Of a stretch of 64,000 nt of DNA, positions 32,235-43,552 are shown in pieces (within the stretch, counting starts at the first letter, position 1; each line of letters opens with the position of its first letter). A program made the position numbers and the translations under genes. This DNA comes from Tenebrio molitor. Its lineage: Eukaryota > Arthropoda > Insecta > Coleoptera > Tenebrionidae. Location of the stretch: contig NC_091055.1 of NCBI RefSeq assembly GCF_963966145.1, positions 12,152,001 through 12,216,000 of the forward strand. The letters run 5' to 3'. Below the pieces are notes generated by a model that was not told the origin of the DNA, did not search any database, and saw only the letters and a list, made by a program, of their open reading frames with translations.

Positions 32235-35200
32235 TTATGTTGTCTCCTCTTCGATGGGCAACGGGCATACCTTGCGTAGTGAACGTTTAACCAGTCCTTG
32301 GTTGGTTTTGACTGTGACGACTCTTACGTGGCCGTCGTTTCCGGGGTGGGTTTCCACGATTCTTCCTGTCTTCCAGCAGAGAGGCTGGATATTATCCTCT
32401 ACAAGAAGTACCATTGCACCCTCAAGATCGGCTGCTGGGGGTGTCTCCCTTTGCCATTTTCCGCGGCCTTGTAGCGACGTGAGATACTCCCGACTCCATC
32501 TTTTCCAGAAGTGGGCACGGACCTTTTCTATAAGTTGCCATCTCGACAATCGGTTGATTGGCACCTCACTCCAATCATATTCTGGAAAAGTCGTTAGTGT
32601 CTCTCCTATAAGGAAGTGGAATGGGGTTAGGACTTCAAGGTCGTTGGGATCTGCGGTTAGCGGGGTTAGTGGTCTGGAATTCAAACATGCTTCGATTCGG
32701 ACCAAGAGTGTGTATAGTTCATTCTGCGTTAAATGGGAATTGCCCAGTACTTTTTTTAAATGGGTTTTTACAGATTTTATGTTGGCTTCCCATAGGCCAC
32801 TCATATGGGGCGATTTGGCTGGTATAAAATGCCAATTTATACCCATTTCGGTTAAGTTGTTGTGAATTTTGTTCTGGGTTTGTTGGTTTTGGAGAAATTT
32901 AAAGAGCTCGTTTAATTCATTGTTAGCGCCTACAAAATTGGTGCCATTGTCACTGTACAGATTATGTGGATGACCACGTCTACTTATGAAACGTCTTAAA
33001 GCGCCAAGAAATTCTTGAGTGGTCAAGTCCATTACAAGTTCTATGTGAATAGCTTTTGTGACGAAACATATGAATAAGGCTATATACGCCTTGCTTAGTT
33101 TTTTACCGCGGCCTCTAATTTCCCGGACGTAAAATGGCCCAGCGTAGTCAACACCAGTTGTTGCAAACGGACGTGCAGGTTGCACTCTGTGATTGGGCAA
33201 GTTTCCCATTTTGAATTTTGCCACTACTGGTTTGACCTTGAAACATTTATGACATTGGTGTAATACTTGCCGTATGACACTGCGTGATGACATTATCCAA
33301 TATTTTTGGCGGAGTGCCGCTAAAGTGCCCTGGGGACCGGCATGAAGCTGCTGTTCATGAGTGTGCTTTATTATTAATTTAGTCACAAAATTATTTTTTG
33401 GCAATAATATCGGGTATTTGATATCAGTATTTATGTTTGCGTTTTTTAGTCTTCCACCGACGCGTATGATATTGAAATAGTCAAGAAATGGGTTCAGAGG
33501 AAGTAATTTCGAATTATTGCTTAAAGGTTTTCCGTTTTTTAATGATACAATTTCGTTTTGAAATTCAGATTCTTGGAGGAGTCGCACAATTGTCATAGTA
33601 GAGGTTTTTAGTTCGGTGGTTGATAAATTTGGTTTCAAATTTTTGTCTTGACTTGTACAATTATTTATGAACCGGAGCGTCCACGCCGTGACTCTTTGTA
33701 GTTTTTTGAATTGTGAGAATTTTTTGAGAAATTCGATTTCAACGTTTAGATTGCAAATTAGGGCGGGTGCTCGTGATTCTGCAATTTCCATTTGACCAAC
33801 GTTTATGTTCGATTGTGGCCATTGACTTTCGTGATTTTTTAAGAAAGGTGGTCCGGTGAACCACATTTTGTTTTTCATTATTTCGGTAGGGTAGGCACCT
33901 CGACTTAGAATGTCAGCTGCATTGTTTTCGGATCGAACGTGGCGCCAGTCTTGAGGTGAACTTAAGGAAATTATTTCCGAAATCCGATTACTTACAAAGG
34001 TTTTTAGTGAGTTAGGTGGGGTGTTGATCCAAGCCAGAACGATACTCGAATCAGTCCACAAAAATTGACGTGAGAAATTGAGAGCAATATTGTTTTTCAC
34101 CTTTGTGATTAGTCGCGCAAGTAGCAGGGCGCCACAAAGCTCTAATCGCGGTAGCGTAATGGTTTTTAAGGGGGCAACGCGGGATTTTGCACATATTAAT
34201 CTGATGTCGTACTCGTTCGATTCATTATTATGCGTTCGCAGGTATATGGCGGCCCCGTAGCCTAGTTGTGATGCGTCACAAAATCCATGCAGTTCTATCA
34301 CCTTGCCTTGTGGGTAAGAACTTATCAAGCGCGGAACTTTTATGTTTTTTACATGCGTTAATTCGTTTAACATCGATGTCCATGCCGAGTGAATAGACAT
34401 AGGGACCGCTTCGTCCCATCCCAATTTGAGTGCCCATAGTTGTTGTAAAATGATTTTTGCTTTCATTATTACGGGACCGATGAGTCCAAGCGGATCGAAT
34501 ATTTGGGATGTGACCGACAGAATTATGCGTTTCGTTACCTTTCGCGGAATGTCATCTAGATTTATGTCGTAATTGAGGGTGTCTAATTTAGGGTTCCAAT
34601 ATAAGCCTAACGTTTTTGTTTGTTCGTTTTTGTTTAATTGGACCGTTAAATTTGGTTCGTCGTTTTGATTCGTGGGTAAAGCTGTGATATTATTTGATTG
34701 AAATTTACGCAATTCAAATTGACCTTGTTTAAGTATTTTTATGATTTGATCTCTGAGTTCTATTAATTCCGCTAAAGAATCTGCTCCTGTCAACAGGTCG
34801 TCCATGTAAAAGTTATTGTTGATAATTTCGCAGGCCCTTGGATATTTGTGAGAGTTAATTTCGGCTAATTCCTTTAAACATCGCGTTGCTATGAAACTCG
34901 CAGGTTTTGTACCATAAGTTAGCGTTGTCAAGGCGTATGTGTTTACTGGCTCAGTCGCGTTGTTGCGCCAAAGAATTAACTGACAATATTTGTCATCTGG
35001 ATGGATAAGAATTTGTCGATACATCTTAGTTATGTCGGCGTTTAGGGCGTATTGAAATTTTCTAAATTCTACCACTATGGAAAATAAATCTCGCTGAATT
35101 GTAGGACCGCACATTAGATTGTCGTTTAAACTACGATTGTTTGTGGTTTTGGCTGAAGCATCGAAAACTACTCGCAAGCGAGTTGTCGTGCTTGATTCCT

Positions 35201-37433
35201 TTAAAACAGCGTGGTGCGGTAGGTATATGGAGTTTTTATCGGGCAAATTTTTAACTAATTGCATGTGCTTTAATTGCAGATACTCTTGAATGAATTTTGA
35301 ATATTCCAGTTTTAATTCTGGATTTTTCACGAATTTTCTTTCGGTATTGTAAAAGCGCTTTAGTGCCAAGTTTTTGGATTCGCCAATGTCTAGTTTTTCG
35401 TTCTTGATTGGCAGTTTTATTATGAATCTACCGTCTAAATCGCGACTGGTATTTGTTTTGAAATGGTTTTCACAATGAATTTCTTCAGAAGATAACATTT
35501 GTTCTTCATGAGACCCGACACCTGCATTTTCGATTTCCCAGAATTTGCAGACCTTGTCTTCTAAAGTACTGTTACAAAGAGACGCGGCTACAGACAAATT
35601 ACAGGCGGTTGTGTTTATTGGTGGCTCATTTTTGTTTGAACCCCTATTGTTGTACGGACCTCCGGCAATAAAACCAAAGTGCGTTTTCTGCAAAACTAAT
35701 CCCGTAGGTAAGACGATTTGTCCGATACATAATAGAGCCCAGAAAAGAGCGGCGCCTAGCAATAAATCAATCTCACTACTTTCGTAGAATTTTGGATCGG
35801 CAAGTTGAATATTTGCGGGAATTTCCAATCCTGATGGGTTTATGGCTACTAACGGCAAATGTTCAGTAATTTTGTCTACGACAATGCATTTTATTTTTGT
35901 TAATTGATAAGAGCTGTATTTAGACTTGATGTCTATGACAACCGACTGATTTGCGGTACTGATCGTACCATTTAAACCCTTGATTTCAAAATTTTCATTT
36001 CGAGGTTTAAGTCCTAATTTTGCTGACATTTTTCTTGTTATGCAGTTCGACATTGAACCAGAATCTAAAAATAACCTGCATGGTTTGTACTCATTTTTGG
36101 CATTTTTTATTAGAACAACTGCAGTAGCTAGGACTACGGTGTCTTGAATTGTAGCATAGGCATGATTATTCAAAGTTAATGACGAATCACCCTGATCTGG
36201 ATTTTCAGTTTGATTATTTTCAATGTGCAATAGCGAATGGTGTTTTTTGTTGCAATTACGACATTTGGCTGTATTGCGACAATCTGAAGTGGTATGATTA
36301 TTTCTGAGGCAATTTAGGCAGAGTTTCATTGCTCTGGCCTTTTCGTTTCGACTTTGAACTGATAGGTTTGAAAATTCGTCGCACTGGTGAATTAAATGAG
36401 CGGAGTTTTTACAATACGTACAGAAACTTGTTCTTTTGTTTGTAGCAGCCAAAGTGACCGTTCGCTTGTTTGATTGATTTGATTTTTGAAGTGAGTTATT
36501 CGTTGATTGATTTGAAGATTTAGTTGACAAGCTATTTAATGATTCGAGAACAGTGCAACGTTTTTCTAAGAATTTGACGAACTCGTTGTAAGTGGGTACG
36601 CTAGTGTCAAGGGATGTTTGCCACTCTTTTTTGGTGACGTAGTCTAATTTCTCAGAAATTATTGGGATTATTAAGGCGTCCCATGAATCTACCGGAATTT
36701 TTAATGTTTTGAGTGCCGCCATGTTTGTTGTTATCGTGTCCAATAATTCGCGAAGGTGGGAATGAGATTGTTTGCTAATAGGTGAAGCATTAAGAATTGA
36801 CGCGACGTGATCTTGCACGATTAAGCGAGTGTTTTTGAAACGGTTTATTAATATTTCCCATGCTTTATCGTAGTTTTCGTCTAATATTGATAAAGACTCG
36901 ACCGCGCGCAAAGCTTCTTCTCGAAGGGACGATTTTAAATATTGCAATTTTTGCCTGTTGTTAAGACTTTTGTTTTCATCAATAACAGATTTGAAACAAT
37001 TTTCGAAATTTGTCCAGTCTTTGTAGCTGCCAGAAAAGGTTTCTAAATTAATTACAGGTAGATTAAAAGGTACGTCTTTAGCGGCGTTTCCCGACGTTGG
37101 AGCCGTGTTACTATGAGAAATAGAGGAATTTTCGACCTTATCGATAATATCCATCATGTCGGACATGATGTCACAATATTTATTTTCAAAGGCTATTCTA
37201 GATCTGATGTGAGTTTGTTTCATTTCGTCATTTTTGGAATCTAATATTTCGTACTCATATTGAGTCTCTTCAAATTCTTTTCTAATGCCTTCAAGAATTT
37301 GTTGGCGTGTTTTTAAGCGGTTGATGCTAGCTTTGGTGGGATCAAAACCTTGTACGTATTCCTCTATTCTTTGCAATTTTGTCTGCACAGTATCTAAGAT
37401 GATTACAACCTCTGCGAGTTGTTTTTTAGACAT
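32235..37433 (-). CDS. BEL/Pao gag-pol polyprotein, 1732 aa
   Basis: One uninterrupted ORF from ATG at 37433. Domains in order with rough residues: coiled-coil start; DUF1759 gag-like region (about 120-300, 'INLETFSGSYKDWTNFENCF'); zinc knuckles (about 339-405, 'CTYCKNSAHLIHQC', 'CLNCLRNNHTTSDC', 'CRNCNKKHH'); aspartic protease of DUF1758 type ('CRLFLDSGSMSN', about 454); RT ('RLRVVFDASAKT', 'LNADITKMYRQILIHPDD', 'NNFYMDDLLTG' at about 876); RNase H ('HGFCDASQLGYGA' about 1051, 'LWTDSSIVLAWI'); integrase with zinc H2C2 ('HQCHKC') and D,D,E core ('GVDYAGPF', 'LYSDNGTNFVGA' about 1494, 'SGLWEANIK'); and DUF5641 at the end. All catalytic boxes look intact, so it may be functional. Its product would make particles, copy the RNA and integrate the DNA. 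Confidence 0.93.
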   Translation of the reverse strand: MSKKQLAEVVIILDTVQTKLQRIEEYVQGFDPTKASINRLKTRQQILEGIRKEFEETQYEYEILDSKNDEMKQTHIRSRIAFENKYCDIMSDMMDIIDKVENSSISHSNTAPTSGNAAKDVPFNLPVINLETFSGSYKDWTNFENCFKSVIDENKSLNNRQKLQYLKSSLREEALRAVESLSILDENYDKAWEILINRFKNTRLIVQDHVASILNASPISKQSHSHLRELLDTITTNMAALKTLKIPVDSWDALIIPIISEKLDYVTKKEWQTSLDTSVPTYNEFVKFLEKRCTVLESLNSLSTKSSNQSTNNSLQKSNQSNKRTVTLAATNKRTSFCTYCKNSAHLIHQCDEFSNLSVQSRNEKARAMKLCLNCLRNNHTTSDCRNTAKCRNCNKKHHSLLHIENNQTENPDQGDSSLTLNNHAYATIQDTVVLATAVVLIKNAKNEYKPCRLFLDSGSMSNCITRKMSAKLGLKPRNENFEIKGLNGTISTANQSVVIDIKSKYSSYQLTKIKCIVVDKITEHLPLVAINPSGLEIPANIQLADPKFYESSEIDLLLGAALFWALLCIGQIVLPTGLVLQKTHFGFIAGGPYNNRGSNKNEPPINTTACNLSVAASLCNSTLEDKVCKFWEIENAGVGSHEEQMLSSEEIHCENHFKTNTSRDLDGRFIIKLPIKNEKLDIGESKNLALKRFYNTERKFVKNPELKLEYSKFIQEYLQLKHMQLVKNLPDKNSIYLPHHAVLKESSTTTRLRVVFDASAKTTNNRSLNDNLMCGPTIQRDLFSIVVEFRKFQYALNADITKMYRQILIHPDDKYCQLILWRNNATEPVNTYALTTLTYGTKPASFIATRCLKELAEINSHKYPRACEIINNNFYMDDLLTGADSLAELIELRDQIIKILKQGQFELRKFQSNNITALPTNQNDEPNLTVQLNKNEQTKTLGLYWNPKLDTLNYDINLDDIPRKVTKRIILSVTSQIFDPLGLIGPVIMKAKIILQQLWALKLGWDEAVPMSIHSAWTSMLNELTHVKNIKVPRLISSYPQGKVIELHGFCDASQLGYGAAIYLRTHNNESNEYDIRLICAKSRVAPLKTITLPRLELCGALLLARLITKVKNNIALNFSRQFLWTDSSIVLAWINTPPNSLKTFVSNRISEIISLSSPQDWRHVRSENNAADILSRGAYPTEIMKNKMWFTGPPFLKNHESQWPQSNINVGQMEIAESRAPALICNLNVEIEFLKKFSQFKKLQRVTAWTLRFINNCTSQDKNLKPNLSTTELKTSTMTIVRLLQESEFQNEIVSLKNGKPLSNNSKLLPLNPFLDYFNIIRVGGRLKNANINTDIKYPILLPKNNFVTKLIIKHTHEQQLHAGPQGTLAALRQKYWIMSSRSVIRQVLHQCHKCFKVKPVVAKFKMGNLPNHRVQPARPFATTGVDYAGPFYVREIRGRGKKLSKAYIALFICFVTKAIHIELVMDLTTQEFLGALRRFISRRGHPHNLYSDNGTNFVGANNELNELFKFLQNQQTQNKIHNNLTEMGINWHFIPAKSPHMSGLWEANIKSVKTHLKKVLGNSHLTQNELYTLLVRIEACLNSRPLTPLTADPNDLEVLTPFHFLIGETLTTFPEYDWSEVPINRLSRWQLIEKVRAHFWKRWSREYLTSLQGRGKWQRETPPAADLEGAMVLLVEDNIQPLCWKTGRIVETHPGNDGHVRVVTVKTNQGLVKRSLRKVCPLPIEEETT

Positions 37434-37780
37434 TTTGTGAAATTGATTTAATAAATTTTGAAAGGATTGTTACTTGAATATGTGTGAGGATTGAATATTT
37501 GAATTGTTTTGAATAATATGATCTCAGTGCAAATCGAAGCGTGTATTGAATTAATTGAACGTTAATGTAGATTTGGTAGGAATCAAGAGAGACACTAACC
37601 TGACGACGTGATGGGCCTCGGAAGTTGGAGCGCCTGCCTTGGACGTTGTCGGAAGTTGAACCTTTGAATCCTGGGTTGAATGGAGTTCCTGGAAGTGGCG
37701 ATTCTTCTTGGAGTTTCGTACCACGTTTATCGATAGAACTCGCGGTTTGATTTCGTGAATTGTACTACTTGTTCGCACTA

Positions 37781-37799
37781 GATCCGGCTCGAAGGACCA
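37781..37799 (-). promoter_or_regulatory. BEL primer-binding site, tRNA-Tyr
   Basis: The plus strand 'ATCCGGCTCGAAGGACCA' equals the 3' end of eukaryotic tRNA-Tyr including CCA, so the element RNA is complementary to it. It lies one base from the 5' LTR. The second BEL copy has a near-identical site at 60845-60864. Confidence 0.8.
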
Positions 37800-37800
37800 A

Positions 37801-38011
37801 TGTTTGACCCGGTGAGGTCGAATGTTTTTGAATAAAGACTTGTTAATAATAATAACAATTTATTAACGTTTTACCAGCTCACTCCGTTCGAAGTGTGCTG
37901 GCTGAGGTACAGATCTCGAATGTTGGTAAAAGGAGGACAGGCTTAAACTAAATTTACAATTGCAAGGGGGGAGGTAACGGCCCTTTCAGGTAGAATTTCT
38001 AGGATTATACA
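37801..38011 (-). repeat. BEL/Pao 5' LTR
   Basis: 211 bp; would promote transcription of the element. Followed directly by the primer site. Confidence 0.93.
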
Positions 38012-38201
38012 ATAATATTATACTAAAATCATTATTACAAAATTAAGTAAAAATGATGTCGTTACTTGTATTCTGTTCTTAAAAATATACCACCTAACAA
38101 AGATGTCATTTGAAAGGCTTCAATTAACACATTAACAACGGAAAAGAAAAATACAATTATAAAAAATAAATAAACAAGGAACATTAACGCCTCTACTTAA
38201 T

Positions 38202-39264
38202 TCAATATTTGGTATTCCCGCCTCTTGCCCTTATTACAGCTTCTAGCCTTCGTGGCATTGACTCGATTAAGTGCTGAATTTCTTCTTGAGGCGTATTATC
38301 CCATTCTTCTTGCACGAAACTTCGAAGCTCTTGAAGAGACACCAGCTCACCACGCCGCGCTCTAACCTGTTTACCGACAACGTCCCATAGATGCTCAATG
38401 GGGTTTAAGTCGGGACTACGTGCTGGCCAGTTCATTGTATCAATTCCTACATCATGAAGATAATCTGTTACAATTCGAGCAGTATGTGGGCGAGCATTGT
38501 CGTGCATGAAAATGAAACCATCGCCTGCTAACTGGGCAAAACCCACGACATGGTCTTGTAGGACCTCCTCTATATACCTATGGGCTGTTAATGTGCCTCT
38601 TTCAATAAAAACCAACTGTGTACGGGCTTCCCAAGAAAAACCTCCCCATACCATAATTGATCCTCCATTAAAACTGAGCCTTTCAGAAAAATTGCAAGGT
38701 GCATAGCGTTCTCATGGTCTTCTCCAAACTCTCGCCCGTCCATCTGGAGATCGGAGAGCAAATCTCATCGCTCAAGAGTACCGACTTCCATTGCTCTAAA
38801 TTCCAATTTAAGTGCTCCTGTGCAAAAAGTAATCTGGAAACCCGATGACCTCTGAGAAGTTCTGGTCCAGTTGCTGGTCGATAGGCCCCTAAATTTGCTT
38901 CGCCAAGTCTTCTTCTTACGGTCCTTTCATTCACGTTGACCTCTCGTACCCTTTCCAGTTGATTTCTTATCTTAACTGCCGTCATATGCCGATTTCTCAA
39001 ACTAAGCATCGTAATGTATCGATTATCACGAGCGCTTGTACTTCTTCTACGTCCTGATCCAGGTCTTCTGGTGTACCCTCCAGTCTGACGAAAACGAAGT
39101 ACGGCTCTATGGACACTGGATCGTGCAAAACCGAGAGAATTCGCAGCTTCACAAATGCTGAAGCCCACGTGGACTAGAGCTATAGCTCTTGCAGAATCTT
39201 CTTGCGATAATGGCATTTCAATGACAAAATGACAACTTGAATAACAAATTTGTGAAAATTCCAT
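38202..39264 (-). pseudogene. Tc1 transposase (DD34E)
   Basis: 38683-39264 encodes the paired HTH ('SRDNRYITM'-type linker; 'SICEAANSLGFARSSVHRAV', 'TVRRRLGEANLGAYRP') and the first Asp ('SVLLSDE'). 38202-38654 encodes 'MVWGGFSWEARTQLVFIERG', 'FMHDNARPHTARIV' (second Asp) and 'SPDLNPIEHLWD' (Glu). The halves lie in different frames: a frameshift near 38680-38770 breaks the gene. The rest is close to consensus, so decay is recent. Confidence 0.85.
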
Positions 39265-39497
39265 GACAACAATGTCAGAAATGCTTTTTTTTTAGGACGA
39301 AAGAAAATAAACGCCATCTGAGATTTTAATAGATTTAAGAAAAACTCAACAATTGAAAGGTAAAACCCAGTAAATCAAAAGAAGATTGTGGAGAATAGGA
39401 AATAAAACAAAAATAAACTTTTGGGATAAAAAAAATAACCTACATACTTAAATATAAATGAATTTTTTAATGTCCCACTTTTTTGCCGGTCAGTGTA

Positions 39498-39880
39498 TTT
39501 TGAGAAACTTCTTTCTACCTCGCAAGAGGTAATGGGCGCAAATTTGTAATTAATTTCTTCCATTTCTTGCCAATTCTAGAAGAAATTTGTATCCAGGATT
39601 TTTTTCAGTAACATCTTCAAGTTTTTTAATGCTACTGCTGCTACAGGGACTGGAGATTTTTTAAGAGAGTTAAAGACGTTTTCAATAATTTTGATAGAAT
39701 CGGTTAAAGGTACTTAACCCATTTTTTTCCAACTGTGTAATACTTTCGCAGATTATTTTAAAATTAGTGCGAACATAAATTAATTGGTTTTTTATTCCGG
39801 TTTTGTTCATTATAGACTGTGCTTTTTGAATAGTAACAGCAGAACTTCCATCCACTGTAATATTTTTTCGCGTTAACTAA
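39498..39880 (-). pseudogene. hAT transposase fragment
   Basis: Reading on the minus strand gives 'AVTIQKAQSIMNKTGIKNQL' near 39800, 'ITQLEKNGLSTFNRF' near 39710, 'DVTEKNPGYKF' near 39590 and 'FAPITSCEVERSFSKY' at 39510-39560. The last is the core of the hATC dimerisation domain. Frame breaks are frequent. It continues at 31684-31788. Confidence 0.6.
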
Positions 39881-40136
39881 CTTTGTTTCGGCATTATGTT
39901 CATTTTAAACAGGTTCACAAGAGATACAACTACTGCACAGAGATAAAGTAAACGAGAAATGACAAATTTGTAATGCTTATATTTACGTCTCCCACCAAAT
40001 TTCAGAGGGGATGGTTAATTTTATATTTCTAGAATTTTTAGAATTTTTATTTATTGTTACACTTCGGGATTTTAATTTTTGTTTTTATGGCAGGGACCAT
40101 TGTATAAACGTTAAAGCTTCTAACAATACCTAAGTA

Positions 40137-42146
40137 ACGTGCCTTCAAATAAATTTATATTTAGAGCAACCTATGAAAGTTCAATTGTTTGCAACATTTT
40201 TACAGCGTAGAAAATGACACAAGAATCGTCTGGTCTGACATTTAACGAAATAAAATTAGGTTAGAAAATATTTTTAATTTTTGTAGTGCATTCATCTCAG
40301 ATTATTGAAATTCACATTAATAAATAATCCAAACATTATTCCAATCACAAATTATTTGCTAACTAATGGCTTTTCGCCAATATACGGAAGATGATGTTTC
40401 AGCTTTCGAAATCTTTGTGAGGCATTGCTGCAAATTTTAGTTAATCTTCAGGAGAAAAATACCCCAAATTCGAATGGAAAGTCGAATAAGATCGCAAAAG
40501 TTCAAAAGCACCAAAGTCAAGTAACTGTTAACATAAAGGGAACAAGTAAATGGGATGTTACACGGTTAGTTCATATTCTCCATTCAGTTTCAGTATTTAT
40601 ATTGAATGAAAACTCAAACTGAACATGGAACTAAACAGACAGTCTGAAAGTACCCACCTTAAGCAAAGTGACAAATAGTTAGTCGTATCAATTCATTTAT
40701 TTCTTTAAACCATAAAAGAAAAGATAACATTAACATTGCTGTGAACACTAATAAGAATTGTAAATTAAGTATTGCACATAACCTCACACAATATGAGATA
40801 ACAATTTTATACATAATTTAGAGTAAGTGTTGAAAATGTGCACCCTGTTCTTGTAAACACAACCTAGTCCTTCACCTAATTGCATTAGTTACATTTTCTA
40901 AAACAATAGGATTATTATTAATTTCATTAATTTTCTGTGTTATCCTATTCGTAGTTCTGCCAAATCATTTATGGGTGTTGTGTAAATTGAATTTTTGATG
41001 TATGGCAACAAGAAGAAATCACATGATCTAGGGGGTCAGTTGTTTGGTGTATTACGGCTTATAATTCTGTTGTTATAAAAATGGAGTCAAAATTTCATTT
41101 CTGTATCTTGCAGCATTGATATTTCCTAAAAAACATTGATTATTAATTAATTACTAAAACATTATTACAATTGTTACCTTCAAGAAAGATTGGACCAATA
41201 ATTCTGTGTTGGCTAATAATAGCAGCCCAAACGCCTACTTTCTGGGGGTACTGGGGTGTTTCAATGAAAAAATGTGGATTTTCTGAACTCCACATTCTTG
41301 TATTTTGAGAGTTGACATATCCACTAAGATGGAAGTAGGCTTCATCAGTGTAAAAGGTTTTATCAAGGTAAACATCTAAAGTATTCAGAAACCATTGACA
41401 ATATTCTAATCTTTGGGGGAGATCAACTGGATGTAATTCTTGAACAGATGTGAGACGGTAGGGAAATAGGTGAAGATCTTTTTTCACAATTGAATGACAG
41501 GTACCAACAGACACAGCAAGTTGTTGTGATAAATGCTCAATTGAAGTGCCTAGGGCTTCTTCCATTGCTTGTCTCGCCTCTTCAATCACTTATGGAGTTC
41601 TTTTCTTTGGCCTGCCGCTTCCAGGTTTTCGTCCCACAGATCCATTTTCTTGAAAATTCTTTAAGGAAATGTTTAAAGTTTATCGAAACTGTGTATATTC
41701 CACTGCAATGTCTGGGAATTCTTCTCCAAACTCTTCCATACATAACGCAAGGGAATACTACCAAACTCCATCGATTTTCACACCATTTCGAAAGTAAGAT
41801 ATTACCATGAAGACTTTATGTTGTTCAGTGAAAGCCATTGTTCACAAGAATGTCGGAAAACAGTAAAACACTGACGCAGATTTCGTTTTAGTTCTGACAA
41901 GAACTGATTTTTTGTACGCAAGACGAGGAATAAAACGAATAAAATCACAAACACAACTCAATTTGAAAACGGGAAAGAGAACGAATGTCAAATGTCAAAA
42001 TTTTAATATGAAATTGGGACAAAACTTACTATGCAACCTGTGTAACTCCGGAGAATAATTGATTGCCTACGAAATTATCTACACTGTTAACAGAATTAAA
42101 ACGTAGTCAACGCCTACTCTAAATATAATTATTTTTGAAGGCACGT
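40137..42146 (-). mobile_element. Mariner/Tc1-like element relic
   Basis: Ends 'ACGTGCCTTCAAA' (40137) and its complement (to 42146) extend as imperfect inverted repeats of about 30 bp through TATATTTAGAG. TA flanks both sides (40135-40136; 42147-42148). The element is 2.0 kb and contains the transposase relic at 40817-41840. 40180-40810 and 41850-42100 carry no recognised coding sequence. Confidence 0.75.
40817..41840 (-). pseudogene. Mariner-like transposase relic
   Basis: Starts 'MAFTEQHKVFMVISYFRNGV' at 41840. It continues 'NGSVGRKPGSGRPKKRTP', a stop, 'SIEHLSQQLAVSVGTCHSIV' (HTH), 'KTFYTDEAYFHLSGYVNSQN' (first Asp) and 'GVWAAIISQHRIIGPIFLEG', and ends 'LCLQEQGAHFQHLL'. The part with the second and third acidic residues is deleted near 41040-41140. 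Its N-terminal architecture resembles the element at 44538-45529. Confidence 0.7.
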
Positions 42147-42161
42147 TATCACAAACCATTA

Positions 42162-42197
42162 GCACAGAATAGAGAACAATTGTTCTCTATTCTGTGC
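42162..42197. repeat. 36-bp perfect palindrome with flanking CCATTAG
   Basis: Each 18-base half is the reverse complement of the other, with no loop. CCATTAG occurs at 42156-42162 and at 42197-42203, overlapping the palindrome's outermost G and C. Confidence 0.9.
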
Positions 42198-42203
42198 CAT
42201 TAG

Positions 42204-43552
42204 ACTGTGTATTCCTGCACCCATTATAACAGAGGCAAGCAGATAAACTCTGTAATTTATGCCAGTTCAGTCTACAGTGACTCTATAATAACAGTGTGGA
42301 CATACGACGTCTGGCCGCCATTTGTTTGCTAGCCGCATATTGGCCTTTAGGTGCGTTAATGCCTAATATTAAAAAATTAGATACTGAAGCTGCTCAGATG
42401 CAATTCATGGATTAAAACTATGTGTAGAAATAATTTCCAATCATTTGTACCGGTTTTAGAAAAAAAAATCCAAACAAAAGTTTCAAATGTTTATTCCTTT
42501 TAAAACATATACTGTGCGATCAACAATTACTTGGGGAGGCTATGACTTTGACAGTGTTGTATGTTTGCTAACTTTAGCTAATAAACGTCAAACAACTGTC
42601 ACAATTAATCAAATTTTAACGCAAAAATGGTTTTTACTTCAGAATATAAAAGATTCATCGCTATCATCATATGTCCAAAATCTCAGGGGCTTCTTTGATC
42701 TAAATAATTGTTGATCGCATGGTAAAAACACTAGGTTAAATTTTTTACGTGCCTTACGATCTAAATAAACTTTTAATTTCATATTTTTTTCGTAAATTAA
42801 CTTTCCTCTTTCCCGAGATTTTTAATCTGAAATGTTTTTCTTTAAGTTATGGCAACGTAACACGTGAGAATACATACATCTAAATCTGACATTTTAGAGA
42901 AATAAAAATTCTTAACATTAGTAGTATATTACAATGTAAGTAGTAAAATGAACGTGTTTTTTTTTTACTAGTCGTAAGTTTGTCCGACGTCTGAAAAAAC
43001 CCTCATTTTACTACGTATATTATGGGCTATTTTTTGCAATTTTGAATTAAAATAGCATAAATCTTGAAAAAATTTGTTATATGCTGTCATGTTTTTGGTA
43101 TCTAGTAACCAACTTTTCGACATACGATGTCGAAAAAACTTTTCGATGCTGGTTTTTTTTTATGGAGTGAAAAAAAGAAGGCTGTTTCGAGATTCAAAAT
43201 GACACTATTTTAATTCAAAATTGCAAAATCGATTTTGAAAACCGTAGGTTATTGGCTGTTTTTGACCCCACAGACAATACACTTGGAACAAGTTCTTAAT
43301 TTTTATTGGTACTGTTCGCCAAATAGCCATAAACATTGTAGAATGAATTTAATTCCCCAATATTCAAATTCATTTTAGGTTCTGGAATATTTTCTGACAG
43401 TGTAACTTCCACATTCTTTTCTTTTTGTATTGGCAAAACAAATAAAAAATCCTGTAAATTGATTTTTTCCTATGAAAAACAGTTCATAAACAGAGTAAAC
43501 TAAAAAATAACGATTTATTCTCACACAACACGTACTGACACTGCAAAGTTTA
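42204..43552. other. No gene recognised
   Basis: Possibly more of the hAT relic; no coding match found. The 42487-42714 plus-strand ORF has no similarity I know. A short inverted repeat 'TTTTCGACAT'/'ATGTCGAAAA' lies at about 43116. Confidence 0.4.

Larger units (their letters stand above)
31829..38011 (-). mobile_element. BEL/Pao LTR retrotransposon, near intact
   Basis: Two 211-bp LTRs (31829-32039 and 37801-38011) start TGTATAATCC and end GGGTCAAACA on the coding strand, and differ at one position by eye. The TSD is ATAAT (31824-31828; 38012-38016). A primer site for tRNA-Tyr and one long gag-pol ORF lie inside. No envelope ORF follows pol. The LTR near-identity and open ORF make it the youngest large insertion here. 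Confidence 0.95.
31789..39495 (-). mobile_element. Tc1-like transposon
   Basis: The termini 'CACTGACCGGCAAAAAAAGT' and the exact complement 'GTCAGTG' region at 39470-39495 form inverted repeats of about 27 bp, flanked by TA at 31787-31788 and 39496-39497. Without the BEL insertion the element is about 1.5 kb, normal for Tc1. It interrupts the hAT transposase. Confidence 0.9.
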
